From Boesenbergia rotunda (Eukaryota; Streptophyta; Magnoliopsida; Zingiberales; Zingiberaceae), in the NCBI GenBank assembly GCA_024364735.1, contig JAGFNQ010005268.1, forward strand, positions 170,701 through 234,700: DNA of 64,000 nucleotides. The letters are read 5' to 3'. This document shows, piece by piece, positions 22,510 to 32,680 of this stretch. The notes beneath the pieces are model-generated. The model saw only the letters and a list, made by a program, of their open reading frames with translations. It did not search any database and had not been told where the DNA came from. Within the stretch, counting starts at the first letter, position 1. Every line of letters starts with the position of its first letter. Position numbers and translations under genes: made by a program.

Positions 22510-23795
22510 TTGGTTTATAGGTGGTATGCACAAATTTAGTGAATAAGGCTAGGGTGGGGATCCTAGGGTCTGGGCTAGGCTCGGCCCCAGGGTCGGCTTG
22601 CGTAACTCGGCGTTTACTAAACAAGTAGAAAACTTATGCATTTATTTAATGGAATTAAATTGAAAAGTTAACCGTAAATGCATAATCAAATTATACCGGG
22701 GCGGCATTGTGAAAGTAGGGTGATCGAGGAGGAGTGAAGAGCTCTAGGGCGCCTTAGAAGGGAGAAGAATAGGAGGGGAGCTCGGTTGGTGTGGTGAATA
22801 AGCTTGTGGTGAGGTGCTTATAAAGGGCTTAACGGGCGCCCGTGAGGGATCTTGGGTGCCCGTTACAGTGTTGAGGCGCCCGAGAGCTTCTTGGGCGCCT
22901 GAGTCAGGGTGGTCAGACTTTTTGACAGGTTTGACTGCCTTGAAGTACGAAAAAGTAAGGGGCGCCCGTGTTGACTAGGTTTGACCGTTGACTAGGTTTG
23001 ACCATTGACCAAGTTTGACCATGTTGACCAATCAATAATTAAGCCAATCAAGTCCTAGATCTTAGTATAATTATATTCAAGACTTAGTTTGATGAGTTAA
23101 TTTTGACATTATTAAAAAATAAAGTAAATATAATTTTTGAAAAAATGTTGAGTGTAATATTAATTTTAAAAAAATATAGAGTTAATTTTAGGAAAAAAGA
23201 TGAATTATTTTGAGAAAAATGTTAATTGATTGAGTTGAACTATATTATTAGGTCCTAGACATCTCACCCAATTCTAGGTGACAAAACAGGTTTCCTTATC
23301 TATTTTTGTGAGATGTATTATTTTTATCTTTGAATTAATGTTAAATCTAGGATTTAGTTAAAACTTGTGTTAGATTCAAATTTATCAAATAGTAAATTAA
23401 ATTTGAGTTTCGATAATCGACTTCCAGGTTTTGGCGAGGCACAGAGGCCTTCTTTGGCCGTAGCCTTATTGGAGCAACAACCCTTTCCTTGACAAAGCCT
23501 TTTACCGAAAGTTCATTTTTAAATTACTTCTTGAAAAATTTTGATCTAACTACCTTAGGTTTTGGATCGGTAGCTTCGGCTAGTTCCACCAGACTAAACA
23601 GACCAAGTAAGGTACGCCTTACCTCACTTGACCTTATTAGAAGGGCTTCCCTAATGTACTATCATCTCACCTCCACCTAATACTAGGTTGTTCAAGTTTT
23701 AAGTAACTCTTTTGTCCTTAAACTAACCAATTCTAGGTCTAAGCATAATAATAAAATTGCAAAAAAAAACAAGCAACAAGCAAGAAGAAAAAAAA
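22510..23795. other. Region upstream of the env-like ORF and downstream of gag B
   Basis: Mostly non-coding. It holds a candidate TATA (CTTATAAAG at 22817-22825), GGCGCCC motifs at 22835-22965 like those in the family-B LTR, a TTGAC array, then AT-rich DNA to 23400. At 23410-23700 there is a low-level coding look on the minus strand but no recognisable domain. Confidence 0.4.
22971..23028 (+). promoter_or_regulatory. Array of seven TTGAC (W-box core) motifs
   Basis: TTGACT or TTGACC occurs seven times in about 58 bases, in a degenerate repeat of AGGTTTGACC and GTTGACTA. TTGAC[C/T] is the core bound by plant WRKY factors. The region lies upstream of the env-like ORF. Confidence 0.55.
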
Positions 23796-25274
23796 TTATC
23801 TAATTATAAAGATGATTTTTATATTAGCTCCCCTTGGACTAAAGCCTCGATAAGGATTAGGCAAGATGTGAATCTTGTCCTTGGGGATCCAATATTGGTT
23901 TGGTCCAGCTTGTTTATTCAAACATAGCTTTGGGACCCATGCTTGAACTCGGGTTCTAGGTTGGTTCAATACTGAATAATAAGAGCGTTGTCGTGATTTG
24001 GTTCGATAGCCTAATCCGGATCGATTGAGAACAGACTTTTGTTTTCCAAGAATCATGTCAAGATTCTTGGAACCCGAAGTGAATCGTTCCAATGCGACTC
24101 TGAGTTCCTTGACTTGATTTTTCAAGGAGAAATTCTCTTCCTTAAGCTTTTGAACTTGAGTTGAGTTTCCTCCTTGAACTGGTTCAGTCAAAGAACTTGA
24201 GTTGACTTCTTCTTTCAGGAGTTTTACTTCCTGTCGGAGGGTTTCAACCCGGATGTTGGCTTTTGCCAATTCGCGAGACAAGTAAGAAATTAAATCATAG
24301 AGTTTAGATTCTGGATAACCTCTTACCGTGATTTGTCTGTCCTCCGAGATTGACAGCTTTCCGGTGCTGACGTCCTCGTTTGGTTTTGATTCCGTTCTGG
24401 AGTCGACGTCTTCCAAGGCGGTTAAGGCGGGTAGGTTTGAGTGTGGAGCTTCTTCTTCTTCTTCTTTCGAGGACGATTCATCCCAGGTGGCTTGAAGAGA
24501 CTTATTCTTCCGACTTGACTTCTTCTTGTTCGTTTGGTTTTTGAGCTCCGTGTAGTAGTCGCGAGCTAACCGGACCAGCTTTGGACGATCCCCTTCATGG
24601 TCGTCTGATTCTGAGTCTAAGTCGTACTCGGGTACTGGTTGAGGCTTTTTCTTTTGAGATCTTCCTTGAGTTTTTCCTGTAACAAAGGCAATACCCTTCT
24701 CGACCAATACAACATTAGTTTGTTCGTGTAATTCTAATTCAGAAAATAATTCGTCTAACTTAATTTCTGAAAGGTTCCTAGAAACCTTGTAGGCATCTAC
24801 CATAGACGCCCATAATGTGTTCCTTGGGAACGAGTTTAGGGTATACCTTATTAGGTCATGATTTTCGACCTTGTGACCTATGGTGTGCAGCCCGTTCATC
24901 AGTTCTTGGATCCTTGCGTGGAGCTGTGCTGCTGATTCACCATCGTGTATCTTTATTGAGTAGAGTCTGTTGATTAATAGATCCCTTTTGCTGATCCGCG
25001 TATCAGATGTACCTTCGTGCAGTTCGATGATTTTGTTCCAGAGTTCCTTTGCGCTGTTGAAGGGTCTGACGCGGTTCAACTCTTCTTTCGTCAGGTCGCA
25101 TTGTAGTGTGTGTGTAGCTTTAGCGTCGGTCTCAATCTTCTTCTTGAGTGGACCGTCCCACTCAGTGTAGCCTTGCACCTTGCCTTGTGCATTTTTGGGT
25201 ATCTCTAGTCCGGACTGGATGATAATCCACATGTCCACCTGAGTTTTCAAGTGGGCCTTCATCCTACTCTTCAA
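23796..25274 (-). CDS. Copia gag (UBN2 type), element B
   Basis: An uninterrupted 492-residue minus-strand frame. Residues about 1-170 form the UBN2/copia gag core (DMWIIIQSGLEIPKN, then a block with LHARIQELMNGLHTIGH), then LDELFSELELHEQTNV near 175-190, a basic-acidic linker, a predicted coiled coil around 330-400 (RELAKANIRVETLRQEVK), and a tail with SGSKNLDMILGKQKS and NRSGLGY. The first residues before the listed Met are not secure because the LTR and PBS are only 280 bases away. No zinc knuckle was seen in this copy, unlike the two family-A gags. No protease, integrase or RT follows. It is the longest intact repeat-derived frame in the window. Confidence 0.85.
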   Translation of the reverse strand: MKSRMKAHLKTQVDMWIIIQSGLEIPKNAQGKVQGYTEWDGPLKKKIETDAKATHTLQCDLTKEELNRVRPFNSAKELWNKIIELHEGTSDTRISKRDLLINRLYSIKIHDGESAAQLHARIQELMNGLHTIGHKVENHDLIRYTLNSFPRNTLWASMVDAYKVSRNLSEIKLDELFSELELHEQTNVVLVEKGIAFVTGKTQGRSQKKKPQPVPEYDLDSESDDHEGDRPKLVRLARDYYTELKNQTNKKKSSRKNKSLQATWDESSSKEEEEEAPHSNLPALTALEDVDSRTESKPNEDVSTGKLSISEDRQITVRGYPESKLYDLISYLSRELAKANIRVETLRQEVKLLKEEVNSSSLTEPVQGGNSTQVQKLKEENFSLKNQVKELRVALERFTSGSKNLDMILGKQKSVLNRSGLGYRTKSRQRSYYSVLNQPRTRVQAWVPKLCLNKQAGPNQYWIPKDKIHILPNPYRGFSPRGANIKIIFIIR

Positions 25275-25552
25275 TAGGAGAAATCTTTTCCGGAGAAGAG
25301 AGGTGGTCTGGTGGTGCTATATCCTTCTTGCATGGCCATTTGAATTTATCAGAATAGAAAATTACAAAAAGAAACATGTTCCAAGACTAAGTCTTGGATT
25401 AGTAGTGCGGGAAAAGATAGTAATAAGAAAAAATCGAGTGGTGTTGCACCAACCTCGATTAACGAGAAAATTACAAACGAAAAAATATTTAAAATTCAAA
25501 AAAATTTGAAAAATCGCTCAACTGGTGGTTGCACCAAGTTTGAGTCACCCGC

Positions 25553-25562
25553 ACTGATACCA
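25553..25562 (-). other. Primer binding site of element B
   Basis: Minus strand reads TGGTATCAGT, matching the initiator tRNA-Met end for nine bases, 2 bases from the LTR edge. Confidence 0.8.
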
Positions 25563-25564
25563 CT

Positions 25565-25999
25565 TGTGGGATCGTTTAGAATTGATAGAGGGGGGTGGGG
25601 GGAGGGGTGAATATCGATCGAATAATTTTTCGTAAAAACGAGAGCAATTGCACAACGAAAAAATTCAATGCTAACACTTGTATTTTTTACTTGGTTCGGA
25701 GTCGCGGTCGACTCCTATTCCAAGGCCCACGGTCCTTGACCGTTTACGTTGGGCAATTCTATATTCCGAGAAAATATTACAACTTTGAATTCGAATACAG
25801 AATTTTAAAGAAAATACAGCAATAAGGAAATTCTATACCGACGACCAGAGAAGATTGATAATCAGAGCCGCGGGTCTTCGTTGGCGCTTGAGACATGAGC
25901 ACAGAGCATTAGGAGCAGAGCGCTTGAATGATTTCGTAGAAAGAAGTTCTTATCTGAAGCAAGGGGGTGAACCCCTTTATATACTAGTCGTTGGGGCGC
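25565..25999 (-). mobile_element. Family-B LTR, right (5') copy, truncated
   Basis: Starts TGTGGGATCG beside the PBS and matches 13073 onward, including the TATA box and the start of the GGCGCC block. It stops at the single N at 26001, where unrelated gag sequence begins. Confidence 0.82.
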
Positions 26000-26000
26000 C

Positions 26001-26001
26001 N
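26001..26001. other. Ambiguous base (N), probable assembly join
   Basis: A single N separates a truncated family-B LTR from a truncated family-D gag. Both features stop here, so it looks like a contig join or masked junction and not a simple miscall. Confidence 0.7.
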
Positions 26002-26187
26002 CGTCCACCGCCACGATTCAAGTTCCTTGCCTTCATCATCCTTTGGAGGGGTGAAGCCCTCCTTCACCGCGAACCAAGTGTTGATGTCCATCTTCAAATA
26101 ATACTCCATCTTTGATCTCCAATATTGAAAATCAGCGCCATCAAAGAAAGGAGGTCGGGTGGTGCTAAAGCCTTCTCTCAACGCCAT
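26002..26187 (-). pseudogene. Copia gag N-terminus, element D1
   Basis: From the Met at 26187, about 62 residues contain the copia gag start signature: FFDGADFQYWRSKMEYYLKM, then FAVKEGFTPP. The frame is cut by the N at 26001. Confidence 0.75.
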
Positions 26188-26231
26188 GGATGATAGCTCT
26201 CGGTTGTTAATCCGCAAAAACAGAGCCCCAA

Positions 26232-26243
26232 GCTCTGATACCA
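26232..26243 (-). other. Primer binding site of element D1
   Basis: Minus strand reads TGGTATCAGAGC (initiator tRNA-Met), 2 bases left of the LTR. Confidence 0.9.
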
Positions 26244-27263
26244 CTTGTTGGAACCCGGATGGCTAGAGAGGGGGGGGGGGGTGAATATAGCCAATCACTT
26301 GGACTTTAAGCTTTTCAAACTTCTGCACTCAGTTTGTTAGTAGCACAGCGGAAGAAATAATGGAAACAAAGAAGTGCAGAAATGCAGAAGACAAAAACTA
26401 ACTAGAACAAACAAACAAGATCGTTAACAAGGAGGGTTTACAAGGTTCGGGGATAACTTGCCCCTACTCCTTGGCGTGCCCTTAAGGTGGGCGATCCCTT
26501 GATCGTCGGCAGATCAAGCCCCGGTTAACACCGGATAGAATGCAACCTCATTCTCGGTGGAGTAACCTCTCCACAGCGTTTCAATCAATGATATAGGTTT
26601 AAGCACAGTGAAACACAAGAAAGATCTTACTTAGCACTTAGCAAAGACAAGAACACAGCAAGCTCCCTCTGAGCTCCACCCAGCGACGATCTCACGCAAG
26701 AACCTTTTCCCCGTGTCTTCTCGCTGTTGGACTCGAAGCTTCTTGTTCCTTCCTCCAAGTGCTCAAGCAAGGGCTGGTTGCTTCAAAGATCAGAGTAGCT
26801 TTCTCAAGAGTGGATGATCAACAAGGAGCACAAGCACGCAGCAAGAATCGCAGCAGAAAAGCAAAGCAACAACTTCTTCTTGCTCCGCTCCACATCACTC
26901 CTTTTGTTTCTCTCCTGAACGCCAGGTGACAACATCTCCCTGCAGCCTCCAGCTGCTCACCTGCAACCACCAGCCACCACTGAGCTCTTCTGGACTCCCT
27001 GAGCTTCCCTCAGACCAGCCCCAGTCAGCAGCTCCAGCCAGCGCCAGTGCCCGTTGCAACCTGAGATGGAAAAACAGACCTGCTCCAAGGAAAGGTCTCC
27101 ATTGACTCTCCTTGAGTGTTTGAATCCTTCCCTGTCACCTGCAGCTTAATCAGACTATTAGGACAGCATATCAAGCAGCAAATCATATATCAGATGTTAA
27201 GCGCAGAGAATCGGATACGGTCAGACGCGATCAGAGCGTTTGACAGTGCAATTTGAATTAAAG

Positions 27264-27736
27264 TGATCGGTCACCGGACCGATCCAGGGCTGTGGGTCGA
27301 TCACCAGACCGATCCACCGCTTAGCTGGGACTCCCAGCTCTCGCGGCAACACAAGCCTGATCGGTCACCAGACCGATCAGGTAGCTCCCTGTCCGATCAG
27401 GCTCAAGCCTGATCGGTCCACGTCTGAGTAAACAGTAACTGCGGAAATCAAATCCTAAGTCGTGGATCGGTCACCAGACCGTTCAGGAGCTGATCAGCGG
27501 GGGAACTCAACTTACTGAGTGCTTCCTGATCGGTCACAGACCGATCAGAAGCAAGGCAGTGAGGAAGTTGCCTGCTCCCTGATCGGTCACCGGACCGATC
27601 AGGAGCCAAGCAACAAGGCAACGACCTGCTCCCTGATCGGTCACCAGACCGATCAGTCATCGCTGGATCGGTCACCAGACCGATCCACGAAGGAGCAGCG
27701 TGCCAATATCCCTGATCGGTCACCAGACCGATCCAG
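27264..27736. repeat. Palindrome array, GATCGGTCACC type
   Basis: About ten copies of an interrupted palindrome: GATCGGTCACC then (A/G)GACCGATC, commonly preceded by CT and followed by AG, at irregular spacing. Each could form a hairpin of about 10 base pairs. Confidence 0.9.
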
Positions 27737-27745
27737 GGACTCAAA

Positions 27746-28100
27746 CCTAGCCCTCCAAGCTAGGATTTCATCCACCTTAGCCCTTCAAGCTAAGGATTTT
27801 TCACCTAACCCTCCAAGTTGGGGATTTTCACCTAACCCTCCAAGTTAGGACTTTTCACCTAGCCCTCCAAGCTAGGACTTTTCACCCAACTCTTCCGAAT
27901 TAGGACTTTTCCAAACCTAGCCCTCCAAGCTAGGACCTGACCCTCCAAACCAGGACTTTTTCACCTAACTCTCCAAGTTGGGACTTTTCACCTAAACCTC
28001 CAAGTTAGGACTTTTCACCTAGCCCTCCAAGCTAGGACTTTTCACCCAACCCTTCCGAATCAGGACTTTTCCAACACCTAGCCCTCCAAGCTAGGATTTT
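27746..28100. repeat. Tandem array, CCTAGCCCTCCAAGCTAGG type
   Basis: Roughly a dozen imperfect units of about 27-32 bases in which CTAGCCCTCCAAGCTAG (itself a hairpin) alternates with CTAACCCTCCAAGTTAG, separated by GACTTTTCAC. The paired changes keep the hairpin stem complementary. Confidence 0.9.
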
Positions 28101-28213
28101 CCATACCATGCCTAATCCCCGATCAGGACTTAATCATAATCATCATAATCATCAACCTAAACTAAAATCGGTGTCAACACCAAAACAACAATCAGGGTCA
28201 GACTGCATCAACA

Positions 28214-28540
28214 ATGATGTTGGGTGGTCTAAAACCCAACCATGATAGATCGGAATTGGGATACCGGTCTAAGGTCTCTAATGCCAATGGAAAGAAATAT
28301 GCTAGGATAGCATATGATTATGGCAAGAAGAAGTCCAAAAATGGCAAGGGGGTGTCATTTAAAGGTAAAAAGAAGGACTTAACCAAGGACAAGGTGTCTA
28401 AGATTAAGAAGATTAGGTTTGTAGGCCAAGAGTCACCGGAGGTACACCGGTGTGGCCTAGTGTTTGTTGAGTCACCTAGGGAGGTGGCTAGGGCTAAGAG
28501 CTCAAGGGGGAGCTCTAGGAGCCTTTGGGATCCATGGTAA
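28214..28540 (+). pseudogene. Copia gag C-terminal fragment (element F)
   Basis: A 108-residue frame that begins inside gag: GGLKPNHDRSELGY corresponds to the C-terminal GLGY block of the other gags, followed by a lysine-rich tail. The 5' side is removed by the D1 insertion. It is joined directly to 3' non-coding sequence. Confidence 0.75.
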
Positions 28541-29605
28541 ATGGATCTCGGGAGATGTTTCTCTAGGAGGTCTAGGTGGACCATGGAGTATGCCAAAAGA
28601 GTTGGAGACGGACTTGAGTCTCAATTCTTGGGTTTTGACACACGGATTATATATTTTATGCATGAAAATATGACATTTGGGTCATATAGCATGATGGTTG
28701 GTTCTTGATGTGAAAATACCATATAAATCAGTGCTAGGGATGCATTGTGGGTTGGTATGGGCAAAAACATCAAGAGGAAACCAAAACTAGGACTTTAGGT
28801 CAAGGTTTCATTGAACTAATTAGGTAGTTTTGGGTTTTGTGTCAAACTTGGGAATGATGATAGTTACATTTTTGAATGTATTTTTTTCCAAGTAGGTATG
28901 GGTACCACAAACCTCTCTACAAAATTTGGGAATTTTTGGAGATTTGTGGAATTTCTGGCGCATTTCTGAAATTGGGTTCAGAAAGTTGAAATTTGGAGTT
29001 TCAGCGTGCCAGTCGACTGCCCCTGGGGGCAGTTGACTGATACAGGCTGGATTGGGTATTCAGCAGCTGAAAAGTGTTCAAAAGGTGTGAAACAAGTGTG
29101 GAACCTTGTGGGGGGTTAGTACACTATGTTTATAATCATTTAAAGGTTAAAGAGTCCAATAAGGGGAAAATTGTTGGATCTTTTTGATGTTAGGCAAAGG
29201 GGGGGGGGAAGTGTTGGGTTTAATGTGGGAAACCAAACACGCATTTGCAAGAAACCTTAGGTCTAGGGGGAGCCTAGGTAAAGGGGGAGCATGGTTTCTC
29301 TATTCTTGGCGTAAGGGGAACCTTGGAGAGGTTCTTAAAAAGCCTTTGTAAGTCCAATGTAGCGGGAGCCTTGGGATAGATTTTAAAAAGCCCGTTTTGG
29401 TGAAAATTCCTAACTTGGGAAGGTTAGGTGTGGGGATGTCTTGGGATAAGATTCGTGTTTGCATTGCATATGCATTGGCGGTGTAAGTCTAAGGTGGAGC
29501 CTTGGCAACGTAAGTCCAAATGTTTGTTTAGCATTGTTATTGCTATTTATTGCTATTTGTTTTCCCTAACTTAAACGTATTGCCAAACATCAAAAAAGGG
29601 GAGAT
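28541..29605 (+). mobile_element. 3' non-coding region of element F with several purine tracts
   Basis: No coding frame. Several G-rich tracts occur (AAGGGGAAAATTGTTGG near 29162, a G9 run near 29202, AGGGGGAGCC near 29266, AAGGGGGAGC near 29282, AAAAAAGGGGAGATTG at 29592-29607), the last being the functional-looking polypurine tract next to the LTR. Multiple polypurine tracts before the 3' LTR are a reported trait of Sirevirus copia elements. The whole of pol is missing between gag and this region. Confidence 0.65.
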
Positions 29606-30781
29606 TGTTGAGGCAATCTATGGTCCGGAGTGACCATGTGTTTTGATGTTTGGGCAAAGGGTTTAAGTTAGATTTTCTCTTGTGTTCTGATATGTGTATG
29701 TGAGTGTGCAGCTTGTGCAGGTTACACATATTGACCTAGCTGGACGACTTCGATATGGTGAAGGGTGGCATGGAGATAAGCTGGAGGCTTGTGTGCACCC
29801 GAGGGACCTTGGATAGCAGGGATGATGAGCCGAGAGGCGCGGACTTCGAGGCATGCGTGAATGATGGCATGGAGACAAGCTGGAGGCTTGTGTGCATCCA
29901 AGGGACGGGAGCCGAAGACGAAGAGGGCGCGAAGGCAACAGTCAAGGTTGCTGGTGAAGAGTCAGCTGAGTCATGAAGGAACGAGAGCCGAGGGAGGAGG
30001 ACTCCAAGGGCAAGCCGGGAAGTGGACTTCAAAGGGCACACGTGAAGGGTGGCATGGAGGCAAGCCAAGGGAAGGCTTGTGTGCGCATCCGAGGGACGAT
30101 AGCCGGTGGAAGAAGACTTCAAGGGGCAAGCCAAGGGAGTGTACCTGAAGGCACGCGTGGAGGAGGGTCGTTGGAGTGAGGAAGAGTGTTTGTATAAGCC
30201 GGGCAGTCGACTGAGAATATAACAGTCGACTGCCAGTACAAACAGAAACTCACAGAAGGTTTTCGACCCTGGACCAGTCGACTAGCCCAGGAGCAGTCGA
30301 CTGATAAGTAGCCAGAATTCGAACGTTGAGCTGCAACGGTCGAATCTGAGTGGGGGCAGTCGACTGCCCTGGGAGCAGTCGACTGGTAGGGTGTTTTCCA
30401 GCCTTGAGCTTTATTTAAAGAGGCTCGGGTTTGGCTGGAAACCTCTGACGAAACAAGCTTGGTTAGAGCTTGTTAGTAGTCTTAGTACTCAGAAAGTGTA
30501 CTTGGGTTTGTGGCGAGGTTTCTCCACCCACAAGGAGCTATACGAGTTAGCCGGAGGGCATCCGGGGAGTGATCCTCCGAAGGATCGAGGGATCGTCCAT
30601 CTCACGGACTGTCGTGGAGTAGGAGCTTCATCTCTGAACCACGTAAATAGGTATTGTTAGCATTGTTTAGTTGTTAGTCTTGTTTTATTGTATTTCCGCT
30701 TGCGCACTAATAACGTAGGTAGAGAAGAAAAAGAGAAATTGCTATTCACCCCCCCTCTAGCAAGACGTAAACAATCTAACA
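29606..30781 (+). mobile_element. Family-A LTR, 3' LTR of element F (1,176 bp)
   Basis: Starts TGTTGAGGCAATC just after the polypurine tract and ends AATCTAACA. Contains five or more AGTCGACTG palindromes at 30204-30386, a TATA-like TTTATTTAAAG near 30410, and blocks repeated within the LTR (GGCATGGAG...AGGCTTGTGTGC three times at 29767-30085). Confidence 0.88.
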
Positions 30782-30804
30782 AAATTGAGTATCTAAGTCA
30801 TTAA

Positions 30805-31077
30805 CTAAATATTGTCACGCCTCCAAGTATGAAAGCTAGGGTCGTTTTCATCTGGTTTCACTTTAGTGCCGTGAAGAACATCAAGTTTATCATGGCCTTC
30901 AACATAAAGTTCAACGACGACTGCCCACGATGCATAATTTGTCTCGGTCAATTTCTCCGAGGTTATCTGAAGACTAGATCCTCCAGTCTCTGTCACTGTG
31001 AAAAATGGTTGTACCTGTCCAGAAGAAGCCAAAGGATCTGTAGAAATCCCAGAAGTTTCTCCTGAGGCGTCCGCCAT
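30805..31077 (-). pseudogene. Copia gag N-terminal fragment (element G)
   Basis: From the Met at 31077 the frame reads MADASGETSG, then a copia gag block (SEKLTETNYASWAVVVELYV, GHDKLDVLHG) and stops at WRRDNI near 30805, where it meets the border of element F. The rest of the element is missing. Confidence 0.75.
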
Positions 31078-31615
31078 AACAAACCACAAGAAGAGATGGA
31101 TCGTGCGCGTAGCTATCGGCAAGATCGTGCACGAAAGAAGAGAAAGAAGAAGTGGCGGCCGGTCTACGACTGCTACGCAAGTAAAGGAAAAAAGGAGGGA
31201 TTTGCGGCTTGCTGCGGACGAAAGGAGGATCGAACAGAGAGCTTGCGGCGGAGAAAGAAGAAGCAGAAGGAGAAGTAGGCTGAGAAAGCCCCCGCCGAGA
31301 AGAAGCCCATGGCCGAAAAGCGCCTTCCGTCCAAGGATGCCGCCTCCGGCGACAAGAAGAAGAATAAGGCGAAGAGGGTTGTCGCGCTCTGTGGAAGCCG
31401 CTGGGTGGCGCTGCAGAGGGGAGAACAAATCAGCGATGCTTGTGGGAGAGAGAAGACCTTCGAGAGGCAGAGATCGGGGAGGTAAGGCACTAAGGCTCGA
31501 AGAGGCTTCAACTTGCTTGCGTGACGGATGGAACCGCCGACGAAAGAAGGGAGCAAAGGAGTCGTGCGATGGGCTGCGGCGCAAGGAGAAGAAAAATTAG
31601 GGTTTTGGAGAACTT
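31078..31615 (-). other. Leader of element G
   Basis: Between the PBS and gag Met. Long frames cross it on both strands, but the region is low-complexity purine-rich and gag starts after it, so I treat it as an untranslated leader. Confidence 0.5.
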
Positions 31616-31628
31616 GGCTCTGATACCA
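31616..31628 (-). other. Primer binding site of element G
   Basis: Minus strand TGGTATCAGAGCC, initiator tRNA-Met type, directly adjacent to the LTR. Confidence 0.88.
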
Positions 31629-31742
31629 TGTTGAATCTTTCCATTTCTCAAAAACAAGAACATGTACAAGGCTTATATAACTTGCATAACCCTAAGGATA
31701 CAAAATAAGGAAAAGACCTATCTACCCTTGCAACTCACAACA
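31629..31742 (-). mobile_element. Short LTR (5') of element G
   Basis: Starts TGTTGAATC next to the PBS. The first plausible CA end is CTCACAACA at 31742, giving only about 114 bp. No second copy exists in the window to confirm the outer edge. Confidence 0.5.
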
Positions 31743-31764
31743 ATTTGCAATTATAGATCTATGT

Positions 31765-32335
31765 AGCACTTTTTCCAAAAGAAAGTGCTACATGAACCCA
31801 AATTATCCAAATTATATAAATGGGCCCTCCGTTCTACTCCTTAGAGTCTAGTTAGTCATTCTATGCCTTCATAGGTCTGTGCAGTAGCAAATTTGCCAAA
31901 ATTGCTTCATTGACCAAAATTGTCTAAATTTCACTGATAAAACCTCTATTGTGCTTCGTGGAACCAAATGAGATGTTTTATAATCTAATTTTGTAATTTT
32001 CAGCAAGTTTAGGTCTATGTAGCAACTTCAGTAAAATTGTTACATGGGCTTAAACTGTCCAAATTCCACATATGAACCATCTATTATACTCTTTAGAATA
32101 TCTTCAGTCATTCTATGCCTTCATTTATAATTTTGTGCAAATTTAGGTCCATACCCAAGTACCCAAGGAACCTTCTATTGTGCTACTTGAATCAATTCAG
32201 TCATTTTATGCTTTCATTTTAATGTTCAGGTAAGTTCAGGCTCATGTAACAATTTACCCAAGGTTCTACATGAACCTAAATTACTTAAATTTCATAAATG
32301 AACCCTCTGTCGTACTCCTTAGAAACTAGGGATAA
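31765..32335. repeat. Degenerate tandem repeat upstream of the ELMO gene
   Basis: Four to five diverged units of about 110-140 bases share the order: CATGAACC-like, AAATTNTCNAAATT, GAACC(C/A)TCTATT, TACTCCTTAGA, AGTCATTCTATGCCTTCAT, AGGTC(T/C)ATGTAGCA. No coding content. It lies where the missing 5' part of the ELMO gene might be expected. Confidence 0.65.
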
Positions 32336-32680
32336 TTTCTGAGTTGCAATTTGTGTCTTAATGTAGACTCCAATCCTTGAGTTGGGTGACTGTACTATTC
32401 TATTTTAGTTATTATTGTGAGTTGTAGGTCAATAAATAAGCTTTATAAGCTCAGATAAGTAAGGTACTACTATTTATTTGGGCTTTAACATTTTGAGCTA
32501 GTACAAGTTAATGGGTCGATCCTCTCTTATAAGATCAGACTAGCATTTTGATCTAGTACAAGTTATTAATATTGTGGTTTGAGGTTTGGCATATTTGAAG
32601 TGATGTTTTCTTATTTCCTTATCCTATTTTAATTTTTGCTTGTCACGATATATCTTTCATGTTTGTATTGGTTTGCACAG

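Larger units (their letters stand above)
26246..28213 (-). mobile_element. Family-D LTR, 5' LTR of element D1 (1,968 bp)
   Basis: Bounded by TGTTGGAACCCGG and GCATCAACA and beside a PBS. It is homologous to 58165-61324. Two kinds of short-repeat array fill its right part. To the right it abuts a copia gag fragment on the opposite strand, which it probably cut by insertion. Confidence 0.88.

Noticed and set aside
27448..27848. Frames coding repeated 'DRSPDRS' and 'SDRSGDRS' peptides (also at 60192-60677)
   Set aside because: Translations of the GATCGGTC palindrome array; no Met context, not conserved as protein.
27264..28100. CRISPR-like array (regular palindromic repeats)
   Set aside because: Plant nuclear LTR DNA, repeats irregularly spaced, no unique spacers and no cas genes.
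30998..31600. 200-codon plus-strand frame and 259-codon minus-strand frame over the leader of element G
   Set aside because: Low-complexity purine-rich DNA opens frames on both strands. The only recognisable protein part is gag from 31077 leftward.
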